Assembly: GCA_009746045.1 (NCBI GenBank)
Contig: RPFO01000026.1
Coordinates: 2,262,547 to 2,324,546 of the forward strand
DNA: 62,000 nt
Origin: Mesostigma viride
Lineage: Eukaryota; Streptophyta; Mesostigmatophyceae; Mesostigmatales; Mesostigmataceae
Reading direction: 5' to 3'
Shown here: positions 32,640-46,934 of the stretch, piece by piece
Layout of the letters: each line of letters begins with the position of its first letter
Position numbering within the stretch: the stretch's first letter is position 1
Notes under the pieces: model-generated
Database searches by the model: none
Seen by the model: the letters and a program-made list of their open reading frames with translations, nothing else
What the model was told of the DNA's origin: nothing
Made by a program: the position numbers and the translations under genes

Positions 32640-33354
32640 TTAATGCTGACAGCAACAACGATTGTCTCGTAGGCAAAGTTCGGACGGCAGCCCATTGCGT
32701 TGCGTGCAGCCCGTTGTGAGCATGACTTCCACGGAAAGCTCTAAATGCTTGCAAAGAATTTGCAGGCAGCCGCCCGTTGGGTATATTGTGTGCAGCCGTC
32801 ATTTGCGGATGTCATTTTGATTAAAAGCTCTCGACTCTCCTGTAAAACACAGAAAAAAGATGCAGAGGTGGAAATAACATCAATGTATACATGGTTGTTG
32901 TCAGTTGTGCAACATTAAAGAGGCAGATTACGTTAAAAAACCTGTACAAAAACTTCCCTCTCTTGCTGCAAATGCAAAGAAGAAAGCACTGATCTATTTG
33001 GAACAAAAAAGGTAGCTGCAGGCAAACATACACTGCGCAAAGAAAACACCTCATCACACAGATTCAAAGACAAACCTGAGCAACCCGTGCATGGACCCTA
33101 GACGAGTCCGCCGGCTACGTCGATGACGACGATGGTGAGGATGCATATGGCACCAGAACAGCCGAGACTTCCTGCAGAAGAAAAACAAAAATTATGAATG
33201 TTTATTCGTAGTCAATAACAAATTTATTACGGTATCCATTGTGTACGAAATTTGGAGCATATGTTATGTTAATCGATTAGCTGCGCAAGCACACTTCCTT
33301 AAGAGGGCATAACGATTGCAAGGTGCTTAAAACCCACCACAAGGAATTATAAAG
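32640..33354. other. CACTA 2 interior, no gene seen
   Basis: AT-rich unique sequence with a 28-bp imperfect duplication (AGCCCRTTG-type) near 32690 and 32770. No splice-supported ORF. Confidence 0.35.
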
Positions 33355-34215
33355 CTGCCCCACCTGCCCCCCATGACAAGGAAAAACTAACCCATTTGCC
33401 TACCCCCATGACGCGGAATAATCTCCCCCCCATACCTGTCCCCCATGACAAGGAACAAGCCCCCCTGCCTGCCCCCCATGACAAGGATTAAACCCCCCTG
33501 CCTGCCCCCCATGACAACGATTAACGCCCCCCGCCTGGCCCCCAATACAAGGAATAATTACGCCCCCTACCTGCCCCGGGCATGACAAGGAATCATTGAC
33601 CCCCCCTGCCTGCCCCCCACGACAAGGAACAACTAACCCCCGCTACCTGCCCCCCACGACAAGGAATCATTGCCCCCCCCTGTCTGCCCCCCGTGACAAG
33701 GAATAATTAACACTCCCTGCCTGCCCCCCACGACAAGAATCATCCCCTCCCCTGCCTGCCCCCCACGACAAGAATCATCCCCCCCCTGCCTGCCCCACAT
33801 AACAAGGAACACTTGACGCCCCCTACATGCCCCCCACGACAAGGAATCATTGCCCCCCCCTGCATGTCCCCCATGACAAGGATCAACTACCCCCCCTGCC
33901 TGCCCCTAATTACAAGGAAAAATTACCCACGCAGCCTGCCCCCCATGTGACAAGGATTAGCCCCCTCTGCCTGAACCCCCATGACAAGGGATAATTACCC
34001 CCCCCCCGCCTGCCCCCCATGACAAGGAGTTACCCCCCCCCTGCCTGCCCCCCATGACAATGAATCATTACCCCCCCTGCCTGCACCACATTACAAGGAA
34101 TAATTAAGCCCCGGCCCCTGCCTGCCCCCCATGAAAAGGCAATCAACCCCCCCTGCCTGCCCCCCATGACAAGGAGTAACCCCCACCCCTGCCTGCCCCC
34201 CATGAAAAGGCAATC
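33355..34215. repeat. C-rich minisatellite 1, about 34-40 bp
   Basis: About 22 units of CTGCCTGCCCCCCATGACAA then GGAATAATTA or GGATTAACCC. Unit length varies with the C-run. The minus-strand 'CHGGQAGG' ORFs are repeat artefacts. Confidence 0.93.
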
Positions 34216-34429
34216 AACCCTCCCTGTCCGCAACAAGACAAATGTAAAAGAAAAACAAAAATGATGAATGTTTGAAAGTAGTCGCCAACAGAAATATAAC
34301 GCGGTCCATTGCTACAAGATTTAGAGCATATGCTCTGTTAATCATGTAGCTACAAAATCGCCATTTCGTAAGGGAGGACAACTGACTGTGAGGTGCTTTC
34401 AATCCCATGACAAGAAATTTTTAAGCTTT

Positions 34430-35245
34430 TCTGCATGCCCCCATGACAAGGAATAATTAACCTGTCCTGCCTGCCCCCATGGCAAGGAAAAATTATTACC
34501 CCCGCCTTCTCCCACCCCACGACAGGAAATCATTTACCTCCCCTGCCTTCCCCTCATGACAAGGAATAAGAAACCCGTCCTGCCTGCCCCCCATGGACAC
34601 AAGGAATCGTTAACCCCCCCTGCCTTCCCCCACCCCATGACAGGGAATCATTAACCCCCCCTGCCTTCGCCCACCCCACTACAGGGTATCATGAGCCCCC
34701 CCTGCCGTCCCCTCATGACAAGAACAATTAACCCGTCCTGCCTGCCCCCCATGACAAGGAATAAATGTATATGCAATGCGCCTGCCCCCCATGACAAGGA
34801 ATAAGTAACCCGTCCTGCCTGCCTCCCATGACAAGGAGTGATTAACCCGTTCTGCCTGTCACCATAAAAAGGAATAATTCACCCGCCCTGCCTGCCCCCA
34901 AGACAAGGAATTACTAACCCGTCCCGCCTGCCCCCATGACAAGGAATAATTAACAGGTCCAGCCTGCCCCCATGACACGGAATAATTGACCCGTCCTGCC
35001 TGCCCCCATGACAAGGAATAAGTGACCCGTCCTGCCTGCCCCCATGACAAGGAATTATTAACCCGTCCTGCCTGCCCCTAATGACAAGGAATAATTAACC
35101 CGCCCTGCCTGCCCCCATGAAAAGGAACAATTAACCCGTCCTGCCTGCCCCCCATGACAAGGAATAATTAACTTGTCCTGCCTGCCCCCATGACAAGGAA
35201 TAAGTAACCCGTCCTGTATGCCCCCATGACAAGGAATAATCCTCA
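34430..35245. repeat. C-rich minisatellite 2, about 35 bp
   Basis: About 20 units of AACCCGTCCTGCCTGCCCCC then ATGACAAGGAATAATT, a variant subfamily of minisatellite 1, separated from it by about 210 bp of unique DNA. Confidence 0.93.
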
Positions 35246-37084
35246 CCCCTCGGCAAAAATGCCAGGTAAAGGGAGTTAAAAACAACAGGAGGCACTGCAT
35301 GCGATTCCACCTACAGCACGGTGATATCCTTAGTATAGACCCTATGTATGGGATCGTAACCACTACTCACCACAAGTCTCAAGCAGGAGCCAGTCTCAGC
35401 CATTCGCGGGTAGGCCGCATGCCCGTCCGACGGTGTCAGTCACCCGCAAGTACACGCGCAAAATGGAAGAGGAAACGGCAACACAAATGTATACATATGA
35501 TGACGAGCACGGAAAGCACCATGGTAATGAAAGCATTCAGAGAATACACATTAAAATCTCTGAAATACGTGGCAAGCTTTACCCGCAACGAAACGGCCCT
35601 ACACATTCGAGCACGGGATGCTAACTATATTCGTGTTGTTAGTTAAACCGTACGACAAAAATTCGCTGACCGTGGTGCCGTTGAAGGAGCTTGGCGCGCT
35701 CCAGACGTCCTGTTCGAGCTGCGTTACAGCGTAAAGAGCTGCTTGGCTCAGGACTGCACACGTTTCTCCCTCAATGGCTACCACCATGTCCTAGCTCAGC
35801 ATACATACATCGACAGTGCACCTACATCGTTACTGATAGCGGTTGCTGAAGAAATCACATCACTTCGAGGGCCTGCAACATCTCTTATTGCACAATCTTG
35901 GATGGCGCTCACTGCTTACATAGAACTTCGGTGAGTGGCCCCGTTGCTCGAGCCCTCTCTGCCCGGCGGCCGGCGCTAGCCCCAAGCACTAACCGTAGAC
36001 ATGGTTTTTCCTGCGCGCAACACCTACTTCTGCCTTCGTTGAACGCTGGCCTTTGGCGCAAACTTTGAATTTTGGGAAAGGATGCTGACGGGCAACTGTT
36101 GCGCAATGCAGTTTTTCCGGGTACGGCCGCTCCCTGAATGGTACGGCGATCAAGGACGCGATTACGCCAGCAGCAAGCGATCCCAACCAAGCGATACTGT
36201 AGAGTGACGACTGTTTCTCTACCACTGGTAAATACTCGTCATAAGTACTTTTACTTAATTTACTGGACGTCATCTGATGGCTGTCGGATGACTGGCATGG
36301 CCAGGGCATGGCCACAAACTTACGGACCGCCGATAAGAGTCAGCAGACTGACAGACGGCCGCAAATGCGTGGACAATACTAATAGACGACGCCAACTATC
36401 GTCTTGCGCAAAGTCTTGCAAGCTTGTGCAAGTGATTCCCGTGGTGGCGACTTGCGACTTGCGCGGGTGTTCCCGTTGAAGCTAAACGATGACAAACGAA
36501 AGACGTGCTTGTGCTCCAAGGAAAAGCTTGTGGCCGGGGAAGGTGGAAGACGGAAGCTACGCCAAGGCTCGCAGCCAAGGTGGGAATTACATGCTGTGAC
36601 TTTTTCAGCAATGGCGGTATGGTAGGAACGAATAACTACATATAAGGAATAGGATCATAGACTCACTGATGACCGTCATGATTTTCTTAGCAATTAAATC
36701 GCCGTCCTTGATGAAATTTATCTAGCTAGCTCGGAGGGCCAGAAGAAGCCATCGGGGGAGAAACACAGCCAGGATCTAGAATTAAGTTGTCATCGATCTG
36801 TTCGCTGGTAGGCACAGCGCCATTCGGACATCCAGAAGCTAACCCACTCTTAACCGTTTGAGGTGAGTAAGTAATTCTTCGTCCGAAATACTGACAGTCT
36901 TGCATCGACTTGAACACGCCGTACGCACGTGACATTCTCGTGCATTGCCCTAGGGCCCACCGCCCATGATGCTACATGGGCCGCCCAGAGTTTCCCGCCA
37001 AGTTAGCCATGCTCGCAGTACATTCATTTTCTCCTAGATACACAAGGTCAATTGTACTATTCAAACCAAATCTGGTTCAATTCT
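35246..37084. other. CACTA 2 interior, no recognised gene
   Basis: Short ORFs on both strands, none with a family signal or splice support. Confidence 0.35.
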
Positions 37085-37172
37085 TATGAAAGGCATCGAT
37101 ATCAAGGAGACAACCAGCGCATGGGAGAATCCGGACCATGGTAACTCGAGCCTGCCGATGTGTACAGGTTGC
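37085..37172 (+). mobile_element. SINE head fragment, copy 4
   Basis: GATATCAAGGAGACAACCAG, then GCATGGGAGAATCCGGACCA and TGGTAACTCGAGCCTGCCG match the SINE head, with a 12-bp deletion after CAGCGC. It lacks the B box and body. Confidence 0.65.
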
Positions 37173-39234
<2,062 letters not shown>

Positions 39235-39587
39235 GCCTTTGTTTATCGTGTTGACATTTTGTCATGTTGACATTTGTTGACATTTTTCTTGCGTTTGGCC
39301 TGCGTTTGTAAACGTCTTGACATTTGTTGACAAATCACCTTGGCTTGTCAGTGTTTTGACATTTGTTGACATATACATAAAGTTGACATGTCAACGATTG
39401 TCAACGTTTTGTCAACATTGTCAACATTCTGTCAAGTTTTGTCAAGCTGTTGACATTTTTTTGTCTAGTTTTGTCACACTTTGTCACACTTTGTCAACAA
39501 TTTGTCAACAAGTTGTCACACTTTGTCAACAAGTTGACAATTGTTGACAAAAATTTGTCACACTTTGTCAACACCCGGCTCCTAGTG
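39235..39587. repeat. TTGTCA subterminal repeats, right end of CACTA 2
   Basis: More than 20 copies of TTGTCA/TTGACA, mirrored to the left end, and the terminal TTTGTCAACACCCGGCTCCT-AGTG. Confidence 0.85.
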
Positions 39588-40286
39588 TACTTGGTCATAA
39601 AAGATGCCTGGTCTAGGTTTGTGGTGATAGAACCTTTGCCAGGCATGGCCAATGAACAACTGCACAGAGCCCTGCTGATTGCACTAGCACGGTATCATCC
39701 TCAGGAAAAATTAATGCTGGATCAGCAGTTCACGTGGATACAAGATTATCCTGATCTGCCCAAGATAGACATTGCTGGGGCTCAAGATCATGAACGCCAG
39801 GGGATGATTGAACGTACCATGCGTGCTATCAGGGACCTCATAAAGAAAAATGAGTCCAGGACAGCAGAGTCTGGGAGCTATGCTGATAGGACAGCGTGGG
39901 CAGCTGAAGTGTGCAGAACTCTGAACACCAAGCCCCTCATGTCTTCTCCTTTTGGTGAAATCACACCAATTGGCCTGCAATCAGGCAGCTACTCTCAGGA
40001 GGTACTAGACCACTACAACACGCAGAGGCAACACTTGGCCAAGTTGCTGGCAAAAAAGGATAAGAGTAATGCCAGGCCTGTGTTTGAAGTGGGGGATCAG
40101 GTACTCTACTATAGGGAAGGGGAAGGGAACAAAGCCCACTCTGGTAGATGGCATGGTCCAGCTGAAATCATCAGGTTCTCAGAAACAGGGGACACGGTGA
40201 CTATTCAGCATCACAGAGAGCGAATGGTTGGCAAGCATAGACTGAAGCTTTATTACCCTCCTTTGGCAGACGTGTCAGGGGTCTAG
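39588..40286 (+). CDS. integrase core and C-terminal domain
   Basis: Continues the core from 32198: LVIKDAWSRFVVIEPLPG, then LMLDQQFTWIQDYPDL (second Asp region) and HERQGMIERTMRAIRDLI (the Glu helix, in the place of the usual QNG-x-VER). The C-terminus has FEVGDQVLYYREGEG … GRWHGPAEIIRF, which fits the GDxV…RW-x-GP-Y/F module typical of Ty3/gypsy and retroviral integrases and not usual in copia. It ends with a TAG at 40284. Confidence 0.75.
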   Translation, partial: YLVIKDAWSRFVVIEPLPGMANEQLHRALLIALARYHPQEKLMLDQQFTWIQDYPDLPKIDIAGAQDHERQGMIERTMRAIRDLIKKNESRTAESGSYADRTAWAAEVCRTLNTKPLMSSPFGEITPIGLQSGSYSQEVLDHYNTQRQHLAKLLAKKDKSNARPVFEVGDQVLYYREGEGNKAHSGRWHGPAEIIRFSETGDTVTIQHHRERMVGKHRLKLYYPPLADVSGV

Positions 40287-40291
40287 AATTC

Positions 40292-41913
40292 TTGGACATG
40301 GATTCAGAGCCTCAGTCTGGTGGGTTGGTCTCACCCAGTGAATTGGCTAGGGACATAGCTGATGCAAGCAACACAACCATAGACGCTCCTGTGTTCCTCA
40401 GTGGTGCAGCCCCACCACAGCCCACTGGTCCAACTGGGCAGGAGGAACGTGCACTGGATGAGCAGCAGGTCGCTCCTCCCTCATCTCAGGAACAGCCACG
40501 CGAAGCAGCAGATCCTGTTGTCCCCAGGAATAAATTTGCTGAGGCTCTAAAAGCTCTACATAGAGCACACACTGCCAAGGCACAAATGGCAGCAGGTGCA
40601 GCACAAGTCAATGCTGTGGGTGAATCTAACCAGGATCCCAGTATTCTGGCAGTAGACACACAGGCACAGGTGAGCATCATCAGTGCACAAGCTGTATCTG
40701 GCCTAAGTCTGCAACGCTCGCCCTGGGCTAGAGTGTCAGATTTTTCAGGCAAAACAAAAATGGCAGTCAAAGGCCAAGTGCTAATTCCCATTCTGGGTGT
40801 GCCCACTCCCTTCCAGGTAGTAGAGGGCTACAAGGGGAATGCACTGCTGGGGGAACCATTTGTCTCATACCCTGGAGTAGTCATCTCAGCTGGGAGGTTG
40901 AGTGTGACTGGGGTGGGGCAGGTCACCCTGGACCATTTCAAAATTCCTTTAACACAGGTCAGTGATGGCCTGGAAGCAGCCATCAACGCTGTCAATATAA
41001 AATACCTCCCAGGTAAGGAACCCCGTGTTGATTCCCTCATTCATTCCCAGAAGCTACACCCCTCTGCGTTTGGGCTTGGTAGATGGGACATTGCGTCCAT
41101 GTCTCCCTTGTCCTATGATGATGTGGTCAAAGACTGTCAAACGCAGATTGGTTTTCTGAAATGGATGGAAGCCTTTAACAGGGCTAGAGAGGAATGGGTT
41201 TGTCCTGATCCACGTAGCAAGTCCCAGGTACCACCTGTAACACCGATTGAGGCACTGCCCCAAGGGGCCAGAAAGCTCAGACTGAAGTTTGTCTGCAAGC
41301 ATAAACCCCAGGCAGATGGGACACCTCCCATTTTTCATGCCAGACCTTGTGTCACGGAGTTCAGGGGCTCCACTGAGCTAACAGAGGCTGAACTGTATAC
41401 CCCTGGTATTCAGCAGACGTCTCTTAAGGTCCTGTTGGCAACTTTCCTTCACCATCTGAATGCTGGCAAGGACTACGTGTGTAAAGCCACTGACATTAAG
41501 CGTGCCTTCCTTAAAGGCAACCCTGACATAGCCCAAAAGGTGTGGAGGGGTCAAGTTTATGTGGTCAACACCCCCAAAGTCTGGTCTGGGGACATCAAGG
41601 AACCTCATCTAAGGCCTAACTTGGGGGTAGAAGGGCTTCAGTCAGCACCTAAAATTTTTAGGCTGTCTGCCCAAGAGGTCTTCCTGAAGCTGGGGGCCCA
41701 GTATGATGATATTGACCCTTGTTTCTTCACCATCCCTCATCCTGCTGGCATGATGATGTTTGTGTGGCATGGGGATGATCAGCTCATTACTGGTCCCAGG
41801 GCAGCTGTGGAGGATTTCATTGCTCAAGTGTCTGCTAGCTTTGAATTAGGCAAGCAGCTGGAGCTGGGGAAAGATCCTGTCAAGTTCTGTGGCATCATTC
41901 TGAACCTGTTTAA
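40292..41913 (+). CDS. protease and copia-type reverse transcriptase, interrupted
   Basis: In a different frame from the integrase, six bases downstream. Residues about 110-195 form a retropepsin-like unit: ILAVDTQAQVSII (DTQA in place of DTGA/DSGA), a central beta region, and GNALLGEPFVSYPG (in place of the ILG-x-D/x-F/L motif). From about residue 320 it is copia-type RT (RVT_2): KLRLKFVCKHKPQADG, FHARPCV, DYVCKATDIKRAFLKG, then QSAPKIFRLSAQEVFLKLGA and FVWHGDDQLITG (catalytic DD), then FELGKQLELGKDPVKFCGI. It breaks at 41913 by the TTAA nest and resumes in frame at 46935. Confidence 0.85.
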
Positions 41914-42149
41914 CCCTTGGATGGTACTAGTACCTATTTCTAGTTACCAGTTTTACTCGTAACTACAAATAGTGACCAGTTTTAGAACCGAGCTGGCGCG
42001 AATGCCAGTAGATATTTCCGTGATATTTTTAGGTCTGCTGCTAGAGCTAGATGTGTAGTACACCCTGATACCGGACATCACTATGTTCAGACCAAGTTTG
42101 CAGGGACTAATTAACGGTTACAGTACAGGGGGGTACCCTGGTGCACAGC

Positions 42150-42965
42150 TGCCACTCATTTTTAGCTTGTCATCTTCCAGTTATTTTTAGATAGTACAGC
42201 TGGGTCCCTGGGACAACCAGTGATGTGAGTGTTCAGAAGCCATGCATGGCTACCAATTTAACTGCCTTTCCAAGGCCAGGTCCAATAAAGTTGTTTAAAC
42301 CACATAAAATGCATTTTAGGTGTATCATGTCTCGCACCCAGCGGATCCCCCTGGGGGGGGTCCTTAAAATGTACCCATAGGACATTGCAACATGACCACC
42401 AACATGACCCCCAAGTAACTCAATATATGTGTGTGCTTTGGTCCCAATATGGATGGTAAAATTGTTATTAGGTTGGTTTGTGGACTTTATAGTGCAAAGT
42501 GCAACTGGTAACTACTTTTAGGAACGAGTTAGACACCATCCAAGGGTCCTTAAATGGTGTCCAACTCGCGCCTAAAAATAGGCTCCAGTTGCACCTTGCA
42601 TGGTAATGTCCACAACCTAACCTAAAAACAATTTAGGGTCCATACTGGGACCAAAGCACACACATATAGGGACTTACTTGGGGGTCATGTCATTGGTCAT
42701 GTTGCAATGTCCTATGGGTGCTAAATATAGCACCACCCTCAGGGGGGTGCGCGAGTGCGAGAAAAACACTCATGTATAATGCATTATTACACCTGAAAAC
42801 AGTTCCGTTGCTCCCAACATTTTAAAGGCAGTTGCTTTGGTAGCCAGGCATGGCTTCTGAACACTGACATGACAGGTTGTCCCAGGGACCCAGATGCATT
42901 ATCTAAAAATAACTCGCGCCTAAAAATAGGAGCCAGTTTGGCTGGTGACATTTGCTAGCATTACA
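42150..42965. repeat. about 800-bp imperfect palindrome inside element A
   Basis: The arms 42178-42540 and 42550-42960 pair in order: TGGGTCCCTGGGACAACC, ATGCATGGCT/AGCCAGGCATGG, AATGCATTTTAGGTGT, CCCATAGGACATTGCAACAT and TTTGGTCCCA. The centre reads CACCATCCAAGGG then TCCTTAAATGGTG, which are the two alternative tips of the outer MITE set head to head. Single-stranded, it would fold into a giant hairpin. Confidence 0.75.
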
Positions 42966-44411
42966 AGGCAGGCGCCTCAGTCCGTAGTGATCATAAAACA
43001 TCATAAATGATCAAACATGCATTATTTCATCAATTCCAGCATACAGAACATCCATAACAGCGATTAAACATAGGTAGCCATGCCAATGCACAGTCACATT
43101 CGCGCGTATCATGGCATGGTAAGGCCAATGACTACCCACCACACAAGCCTACCACATGCACAGTTTTTCTCACATGTCAGTGCTAGACTAAATAAGTAAA
43201 AGTAAGCCTAGATCATTGGAAATGCTAACTGGAGCTCCTTATATGCTGGGCTTCATCATTTCAGCTGTTAACTGGCTACGGGGCGACATGCGGCATTAAG
43301 TGGCATTACAATGGTATGAGGCGTGCACAATGGTGCTTTTGAATGGCCGGGTAATGCTCAAAATGATCACTAACACTCAGCTTAAACTATGCTTCATGTT
43401 GTTCTAAAGAAAATGTCACCATGTGGTGGCTACCAAGCTCTACTAGCAGGTATACCACTGTGCCAAGGCCCAAATGCACGTGTGCAAGGGGCTACGTAGC
43501 CCATGCATCCACAACATAAAAAATGACCTCCATATGCTTGCCTGAGATGAAATGACACAGAGACAACTCATGGACCTTCTTTTGAATGCAAGCAGGGCAC
43601 TGGGACCTCCACAGGTGTTACATGAAGACAGATGGGGTGACTGCACAACAGCAATACTAACAAAGCTAAAAGGCTAACCAAAAACAGGCCAGGATACCAT
43701 CTATTCTTAAGGATTTAGGCTATAGAAACCATCATGATACCATATGGAACTTATTTACATGTAACACCAATCATTATTCTAGTATATTTGGTGCAGACGC
43801 AGCCAATCATGAACAAAACTGATGAAAATCTGACCGTAATGGCTGTGCGCAACCACCACCACAAACCATTACAGAAAAGTAGTAACGAAGCAACTTTGAC
43901 ATCCCAAACCTTCAACAATGAGTCCGAGATTACTTACCGAGTGATACGACGACTTTATCTTGTCGACGGTAACCGCAGGGACACTAAACTACGCCAGGTC
44001 GAAACCGCAAAAAAAAGGCTCAAGGACAGCTAGCAAGCTGACGACAGGGCCGATGCGTCAAGACTTTGCTGGCCCACGACACTAATGAAATATTCGAAAT
44101 ACATCGTAACATATTTACTCGATGCGAAATATTCAATTATAAAGCCGCCGATAACAAGTGCTAGCTTCATTGTCACTCCCGTCACAATAAACACGCGTTG
44201 ACGCAGTAAAACCCAGACCGAGATGATTGCGCACCTCAGTAAATGTTGCGCGACTGCGGCTACAGCATCTTTATAACGCATAAATAATGCCTACAAAATT
44301 TGGAACGAATCCATGCATCGATGCTCCTACACCAATCAGTTTTCTGCACCGCCATAGCCTCGAATATGCATGTTCGTAATTATTTTACATTCACTTTCGT
44401 CCCGGTGGACC
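42966..44411. other. element A interior, no recognised gene
   Basis: Short ORFs only; AT-rich. Confidence 0.35.
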
Positions 44412-44439
44412 TGGGTACCCCCTGTACTGTAACCGTTAA

Positions 44440-46726
44440 GGGGAGGGGACACCCCTAAAGGGCACTTTTCTGGAAACCATACCTATGCATGTGCTAAAAA
44501 TCCAATTATGATTGGGGACCATTTATATGATAAAAAAAAAATTTTCCAGCCACTTGGGGGGGGTACTAGCCCCCACCATACACCGGTAACGCGCTAAAAA
44601 TAGAAAAAGACGCTATTTTAGTCACATTTTTTCTAGGACAATGGGCAAACATATTGGGACCAAATCATATATTTCCATATAGTTCCCTGACTTTTGAGAA
44701 AGTCTGCCTAATTTTGAGCACAAAATAACCATGTTTAGACACATTGATGGATTTCCCCGCAAAAAGGGTACTTTTTTTAACCAAAAAAAAAAAATCAAAT
44801 CATAAACACATGGGATCATGCCATATCTTATATTTTCAAATATTACACGTTGGGAGACATGCAGCCCCAAATTTTCAGGTCATTCTGACAAGCGCAGCCC
44901 TATTTGATGGATATTCCTAGATTGCCACCTGTGACGAAGCTAAGGGAGGTTTTAGCTAGTATTTAACCACACTAACACCCCTTTATACATCTAAGCCTCA
45001 TGAAAACTGGCCAAACCACATACTACCATTCTCTGCACATATGGTACCTCCTATGTTCAAGGTTTGACGCCATTCTGACAAGAACTGCCCAAGTTACAAC
45101 CATTCCAAGACGGCCACTCATGTAGACGCTACAAGGAAATTAGAGTAACCATTTAGCCACACTAGCACCTCCTTCTTCATCAAAGACATCTGCAAACTGA
45201 CCAAAGCACACATAATCAACTCTTGCACGCTGACGGCAACGCATGCTCAATGTGGGGGGTCATTGCGACAAGAACTGCTCAAGTTGATGGGTTTCCTATA
45301 TGACCACATGACAAGGCGCTAAGGACCACTCAGTAAGTTAGTAACCCCACAGTGCCACTTAATATGCCATCCAACATGCACCAAAACCATGCAGAGTATG
45401 TTTACAAAGTACAAAGGGGTGGCCACGCACCTCATATGTCTTCATCATCCCTCCAGCATGGCCAGCCTTGTAAATATGTGCATAGCCTTGACGATGGTAG
45501 CCCTAATATGCCTAAGCGGCATTTCCTATGTTTCTCCCAGGTTAGAGTGTAAGGTTGATGCCAACCAAGCTAATCAACACAACAACACCTCCTAAACTGT
45601 CCTCCCCGGCATGGATGACAAACTGGGACTATGGAGGGCAAGGAACCAAGTAAGAACATGGTATATATAGCTTGCATGCAGTCATGCATGTCAACCATGG
45701 TTGGCTCAGCACATTGTAGTCTTGTCACATCATCATAACAAAGGAAAGCTCAAACAACCATTGGTGCCAGCTATCTACATGCAGTCACACAAATGCAATA
45801 TCTCCAACATCATCATCACTATAACACTTCCATCCCTGCACGATAAAATGCAAAGAAACCATTGGCGGCCCTTCACCGCATGAGCGCTGTGATGCCGCTG
45901 CGGCCTGTGAGGAGAGGGTGCGTCACTCTCAAACAACAAGAAGCGTCCATACGCACAACATCCTTGCCAGAACACGTTTTATGAAATGCCTTATACCTTC
46001 CCGAAGAGCTATAGGCTGCGACTGAAGCGGCCCTGATCACGACATCAACGAAAACAATCTAAAGCTGCCAGGTATTCGACAACACAACGGCAAGCGACGG
46101 CGAGCTAGCTGGCGGAAACTGCCCCAAAAGAACGCAAAAAACCTCGAACGATGAGCTCATAGAAGAAAGCACCGATAGCAGATAACGTTCGCGACAAATC
46201 TGTATCTTGCCCTCGTAAATCCCTCGCCCAGGCGCGCAACAACAGCCGTTCTTCCATGGACAGGTCAGACACGCACTGCGCAGGTCTGAACAATTACTTA
46301 CCGATAATGGCCGAAAATCTGGCAAAAAGCACCAGCTCGGTTTAGAATTCAATGCAACCGATATTAATGCCTGCTTCAAGGTCAGAACAGCCCCCAAAAC
46401 CGCTATTTTACAGCCGCTATCATGAATTCTATTTCATTCCGCGCGACCAAAAAATTCAGATTACCCCCCATGCCGATGGCATAAAAAAACAACAGCGATA
46501 TTGTAAACCAGCTGATTTCCGCCACAAACTAACATCATAAACTCATCTCCTTTTAGATTCGAGTAAATTTTTTGCATTTCGCCTGCCCTAGTGTGGTAGT
46601 TTCGCCTGAACGCAGTCGCCATGGCCACTTCCGCAAGGGGTGCGCGCACCGTGCACGTGAAATTTGTGACCTTCGGCTCCGGCGCGAATTTTTTGGCGCC
46701 AAAAAATTCGGGGGTGTCCCGTCCCC
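44440..46726. mobile_element. TTAA-type element B, 2.3 kb
   Basis: The left end GGGGAGGGGACACCCC and right end GGGTGTCCCGTCCCC form a 16-bp inverted repeat with one mismatch. TTAA lies on both sides (44436-44439, shared with element A, and 46727-46730). The interior has no transposase-like ORF. Confidence 0.72.
44880..45350. repeat. three diverged about 190-bp units in element B
   Basis: CATTCTGACAAGCGCAGCCC (44881), CATTCTGACAAGAACTGCCC (about 45070) and CATTGCGACAAGAACTGCTC (about 45262) each begin a similar block with CCACACTA-CACC. Clearly old compared with the other arrays. Confidence 0.55.
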
Positions 46727-46934
46727 TTAATTAGGTAGTCCCTGTAGACTTGGTCTAAACATAGTGATGTCCGGTATCAGGGCGTAGAGCACATCTAGCT
46801 CTAGCAGCAGACCTAAAAATATCACGGAAATGTCTACTGGCATTCGCGCCGCGCCGCTTCCCATCTCGCGCCTATTTGTAGGCGCGAGTTCAACTCGCGC
46901 CTACAAATAGGCGCGAGCACCATTTAAGGGTTAA

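Larger units (their letters stand above)
42115..44435. mobile_element. TTAA-type element A, 2.3 kb
   Basis: The ends are CGGTTACAGTACAGGGGG-GTACC (left) and its reverse complement at 44412-44435, with one G-run difference. TTAA is at 42111-42114 and 44436-44439. It was inserted into the central TTAA of the palindromic MITE. The interior includes a large imperfect palindrome (42150-42965). No transposase found. Confidence 0.78.
41914..46930. mobile_element. TTAA-type palindromic MITE (about 400 bp), split by two further elements
   Basis: The ends CCCTTGGATGG… and its mirror (CCATTTAAGGG) are flanked by TTAA (41910-41913, 46931-46934). The two about 200-bp arms (41914-42114; 46731-46930) are reverse complements over most of their length (for example GCGAATGCCAGTAGA, TCCGTGATATTTTTAGGTCT). 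They meet at a palindromic centre, CTAATTAATTAG. So this was a hairpin-like MITE. TTAA duplication and CCC ends fit piggyBac-type elements. Setting it aside restores the RT frame (…ILNLFKEQKEW…). Confidence 0.82.

Noticed and set aside
33400-35363. Gly/Gln-rich minus-strand ORFs (CHGGQAGG…)
   Set aside because: Translations of the C-rich minisatellites.
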